Shown here in pieces: positions 61,627-64,000 of a DNA stretch of 64,000 nucleotides. Origin of the DNA: Candidatus Melainabacteria bacterium (GTDB taxonomy: Bacteria; Cyanobacteriota; Vampirovibrionia; Obscuribacterales; Obscuribacteraceae). Every line of letters begins with the position of its first letter. Position 1 is the stretch's first letter. The position numbers were made by a program, and so were the translations under genes. The stretch lies in assembly GCA_003151275.1 (NCBI GenBank), contig PLXC01000159.1:275906-339905 (forward strand), given 5' to 3'. Below the pieces are notes generated by a model, which was not told the origin of the DNA, made no database searches, and worked only from the letters and a program-made list of their open reading frames with translations.

Positions 61627-62436
61627 ATGGTAGATAGCTGTGTCCGCTGTGGTGGACAACTCGATGAAAGGGCTTTTTGTCCACCGTGTGCCCATAATTC
61701 AGAGAGCGCTGAGGATTATGCAAATGCTCGTGAACGAGAACAATCTTCCGCACCACGTGATCCAGCTAACACAGTTAGGCTTTTTACCTTCAACGCGATA
61801 GCTCAGTATGTGATAGTGCCGAATCGCATTTACGTTATCGAGGGATATAGCAATCGACTTGATTTCTTACAGAAGGGAAGCCAACTGGCCGGCGGATCTT
61901 ACCTCACAGGACGACAAGAAAACGATCCTAAAAAGTTGATATGGATAGGGTTGGCTCTGTTGCTGGGTTCGGCGGCGTTGGCCGCCGTAGTTTGGCAATT
62001 TGGATCTATTTCTGATGGGACACTCACTTTTGCCGTGATTGGTCTCTTGATTCTGGCGCGAGGCTTGTTGATCGTGGTCAATCCGAAAGTACGAAATTAC
62101 AATATGTCAGTTGCAATGTCAGATATTGAAGGTGCTGAACTATTCACTTCTTTCAAATCTATCCATCTTGGAATGGTGCCAGTGGCAGGAAGGCTGATTC
62201 TTCAACTAAACAATGGTGAGAAGCTAGATTTAGCCATTTCTGCCGCTTCCGATATAGAGATAATAAAGCTCAAATTACTTCCAATGCTTGGCTCGCGTGT
62301 TCAATTGTCCTCAAAAAAAGAATTTGACAGTGTCCTGTTCGTGCGTGTGGCTATAGTTCTGGTGGTGGCCGCCGCTATTGCGGCTTCCGTGATATCGGCA
62401 GGAGGGGTATCGAACGCCGGCCGTGGCCCACAGTAG
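61627..62436 (+). CDS. Zinc-ribbon membrane protein
   Basis: ATG 61627 follows GGTGGA. The 269-residue product has an N-terminal zinc ribbon (CVRCGGQLDERAFCPPC, two Cys pairs), a polar linker, a beta segment (YVIVPNRIYVIEGYS), two adjacent membrane helices (about 105-155), a PH-like or bPH2-type stretch (MSDIEGAELFTSFKSI, LILQLNNGEKLDLAI), and a C-terminal membrane helix. The layout of zinc ribbon plus membrane helices plus PH-like strands is common in uncharacterised bacterial membrane proteins. Specific role unknown. Confidence 0.65.
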   Translation: MVDSCVRCGGQLDERAFCPPCAHNSESAEDYANAREREQSSAPRDPANTVRLFTFNAIAQYVIVPNRIYVIEGYSNRLDFLQKGSQLAGGSYLTGRQENDPKKLIWIGLALLLGSAALAAVVWQFGSISDGTLTFAVIGLLILARGLLIVVNPKVRNYNMSVAMSDIEGAELFTSFKSIHLGMVPVAGRLILQLNNGEKLDLAISAASDIEIIKLKLLPMLGSRVQLSSKKEFDSVLFVRVAIVLVVAAAIAASVISAGGVSNAGRGPQ

Positions 62437-62841
62437 TAAGGCAGCTCCTGTTAACAAGAGGACATCCAGCTCGTACTAGCCGCGCTATTTCTGTAGTGTT
62501 TTGACTTATAGATGCGCCGTAAGTGGCAATCTTCCTCGTAACCTACAACGCACTATCTGTAACCGTTTCGAGTTAGTGCCGACACTGGTTAAGATCCGTT
62601 GCAACATATCAGTTACCAGCGCCCTATTGTGCCCGGATATCAACAGGATCTACTATTGCAAGCATCTTCCTTCGTTTTCTAAACCATTCTTACTTCCCCC
62701 AAACAAGCACTTGCATCACTAATTCACCCATTCGTCTGCGCACCCTCGCCGGACAGTGATGCATGTTTGTAATACCTGCAAGGCAACTAATGGGAATTCT
62801 TGCAGTTTTCGCATCGCATCGCGATGCCGTGAGGTACCACT
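62437..62841. other. 405-bp intergenic region, nothing recognised
   Basis: No reading frame, repeat or hairpin stands out. A GAGG ribosome site lies at the very end, before ATG 62842. Confidence 0.5.
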
Positions 62842-63105
62842 ATGGGACGCTTCGGCAAATCCATCTTCTACGGCGGGCTCTTCGCCTTCTGGTTCATGTG
62901 CTTCTACTACGGAATCGGCGTTATGTCTGCGCTCCTCAAAGGCGAAGATGTCGTTGCATTCGCAGTTCAGTCGATCGGTGTTGGTTTCTTTCTTTGGTTT
63001 GTCTGCAGCTTCGCAGCTTACGAGCTGCACGGCTGGGTCCAGGAACGCAACAAACCACGTCAATCAGACGAACATCGAAATCCCAATGATCGACACATCG
63101 ACTAA
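62842..63105 (+). CDS. Small membrane protein, 87 aa
   Basis: ATG 62842 with GAGG eight bases upstream. The product has two membrane helices (about 10-30, FYGGLFAFWFMCFYYGIG, and 42-62) and a hydrophilic charged tail (residues 66-87). Codon use is C/G-ending as in the 8715-13517 genes. No family recognised. A strong hairpin follows. Confidence 0.65.
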   Translation: MGRFGKSIFYGGLFAFWFMCFYYGIGVMSALLKGEDVVAFAVQSIGVGFFLWFVCSFAAYELHGWVQERNKPRQSDEHRNPNDRHID

Positions 63106-63142
63106 CGATCGATCTTGATGTCAACCGACTTTTGATTTCTGT

Positions 63143-63183
63143 GTATGCCGGGCGACATGATTGTCGTCATCCGCCCGGCATAC
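63143..63183 (+). terminator. Hairpin terminator
   Basis: A perfect 12-bp stem GTATGCCGGGCG (63143-63154) with CGCCCGGCATAC (63172-63183), containing a GACA..TGTC inner stem, follows the 62842 gene. There is no T run. Confidence 0.7.
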
Positions 63184-63280
63184 TTGTTCTCTTACACCAC
63201 ACCTGCCCATTTACCGAATGTCTGACCTTAGGGTCTCATCCAGACATGCTCATTACGCCAGTCTTCTGCTTCCCTTCCTC

Positions 63281-63440
63281 TACCATCGTTCATTGCCCCT
63301 GTTCATCGCTCTTGTTCATCGCCTTCGTCCATTACCATCGTTCATTGCCCCTGTTCATCGCTCTTGTTCATCGCCTTCGTCCATTACCATCGTCCATTGC
63401 CCCTGTTCATCGCCTTCGCCCATTACCATCGCAGTGCCCG
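63281..63440. repeat. 52-bp tandem repeat, two perfect copies and two partial
   Basis: Unit 63281-63332 is repeated exactly at 63333-63384; a third copy (63385-63423) has lost 13 bp and differs at a few bases; a fourth begins at 63424 and decays. Each unit is itself built from TTCATCG-like pieces. The unit length is not a multiple of three, so the open frames across it are by chance. Confidence 0.9.
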
Positions 63441-63519
63441 TTGATTAACGCTCTTGCTTGATTACATTACTTCTCGTTCAGCTGCCGCCACTGCCTTTCC
63501 TCTTTCCCAATTCGAAATT

Positions 63520-63549
63520 TTGAAATTATGATACTATATATTCTAATAT
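63520..63549 (+). promoter_or_regulatory. Candidate sigma-70-type promoter
   Basis: TTGAAA (63520-63525), 18 bp, TAATAT (63544-63549) in an AT-rich stretch. The only downstream genes are the short ORF at 63762 and the SLOG gene at 63829. A further 37-codon frame at 63608-63721 (MSTATQNKQYTICGG) has no ribosome site. Confidence 0.4.
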
Positions 63550-63761
63550 AACCAAAACCGGACTATAACCGGGAATCGCTCGGTAACTAATCGCCTTGAA
63601 AAACCGCATGAGCACCGCAACTCAAAACAAGCAATACACTATATGCGGTGGCATCGAACTCAGCAGCGATATTTTTTCAAGAAGAGCAGAAACAAGACCT
63701 CCAATACCTTGTAAACTGTGAGCAACAAGGAAGCTTCTAGTCGCTAGTTCAGAGAGAAGTC

Positions 63762-63827
63762 ATGCAAAACCAGAACGAACCGTTAAGTTTCCAAAACCAA
63801 AGTGGCCCAATCTACCCTTGCGGCTGA
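63762..63827 (+). CDS. Possible 21-aa leader ORF
   Basis: ATG 63762 has AGAGAG upstream and encodes [20 protein letters not shown] plus one Gly. Its TGA ends one base before the ATG of the SLOG gene, which has no ribosome site of its own. This is the arrangement of a translationally coupled leader peptide. Confidence 0.35.
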   Translation: MQNQNEPLSFQNQSGPIYPCG

Positions 63828-63828
63828 T

Positions 63829-64000
63829 ATGAATACCGATGACCACATGATTACACAGTTGGTTTCCGGCGGACAGTCCGGTGTAGATAGAGCAGCTCTG
63901 GACGCTGCCATTGCTGCGGGTGTGAAGATCGGCGGCTGGTGCCCTAAAACTCGCAAGGCTGAAGACGGGGTGATCCCGGAAATTTACACTCTCAATGAAA
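63829..64000 (+). CDS. SLOG-fold 'molybdenum carrier'-like protein (5' part)
   Basis: The first 57 codons are visible before the window ends. After a short start (MNTDDHMI) comes [20 protein letters not shown], the nucleotide-binding start of the putative molybdenum-carrier/SLOG Rossmann family ([14 protein letters not shown]), then [13 protein letters not shown] and IPEIYTLNE, all characteristic. The family is about 150-180 residues long. Some members work near mobile elements or as nucleotide sensors; the 'carrier' name comes from one structure and does not prove function. Start at ATG 63829, with an internal ATG at 63847 possible. Confidence 0.8.
   Translation, partial: MNTDDHMITQLVSGGQSGVDRAALDAAIAAGVKIGGWCPKTRKAEDGVIPEIYTLNE

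Noticed and set aside
63132..63461. Long open frames across the 52-bp tandem repeat on the plus strand
   Set aside because: The unit is 52 bp, not a multiple of three, so the frame would rotate each copy; no ribosome site and a composition unlike the window's proteins.
1..64000. tRNA, rRNA or CRISPR features
   Set aside because: I looked for T-loop-like motifs, rRNA-conserved stretches and regularly spaced identical repeats in the gaps and found none that held up; a covariance-model scan would be decisive.

Overview
The window reads as a chromosomal segment of a Gram-negative-type free-living bacterium of roughly even base composition. The best guess is a member of the cyanobacterial sister lineage Vampirovibrionia/'Melainabacteria' (Candidatus Obscuribacter-like). 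That guess is inference: it rests on the mix of very large modular orphan proteins, Ser/Thr kinases fused to TPRs, frequent TTG/GTG starts and DUF4388/VIT/vWA proteins, with no rRNA or marker phylogeny available. No rRNA, tRNA, CRISPR array or intact insertion sequence was seen. The only mobile trace is a broken IS21-type istA.

Layout. 1-5.7 kb: partial orphan, small orphan, an M20D amidohydrolase translationally coupled to DapD (lysine/diaminopimelate branch), an agmatinase-type ureohydrolase, an amidase on the other strand and an orphan. 6-8.3 kb: tadA directly abutting a TPR lipoprotein-like secreted protein. 8.7-13.5 kb: an island of GC-rich, strong-Shine-Dalgarno orphan genes (single-domain receiver, DUF4139 protein, small membrane protein) separated by hairpin terminators and followed by a degenerate tandem repeat. 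14-29 kb: hisS, a GNAT, a CHAP-like cysteine-peptidase protein behind a VIT-vWA membrane protein, an SPFH protein, a DUF4388 protein, an SGNH/DltD-like protein, a Sel1 protein, an NCS1 permease and a secreted orphan.

29.4-42.1 kb is the most unusual stretch: about 12.7 kb in which every gene runs on the minus strand. In transcription order it holds a 1493-residue protein with a transglutaminase-like triad, an LRR protein, a zincin(HExxH)-LRR protein sharing the same N-terminal module, an atypical Ser/Thr kinase (HGD/DPG instead of HRD/DFG), and two tandem paralogues that join a PqqD/RRE-like winged helix to a GT-A-type glycosyltransferase-like domain. A 61-bp scrap of the kinase gene survives between the two paralogues, showing that a kinase-glycosyltransferase cassette was duplicated. 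A third zincin protein, with HEAT-like repeats in place of LRRs, lies at 57-60 kb.

42.3-64 kb: M48 peptidase, secreted orphan, degenerate GGDEF protein, D-lyxose isomerase coupled to a TlpA-type redoxin, PknB-like kinase with TPRs, istA remnant, PIN toxin with antitoxin, two secreted paralogues (the second frameshifted) each preceded by a GCACC..GGTGC palindrome, a NarL/DegS-type two-component pair, mutL, the zincin-HEAT giant, a glycine-zipper secreted protein, two small membrane proteins, a 52-bp tandem repeat and the 5' end of a SLOG-fold 'molybdenum carrier' gene that runs off the window.
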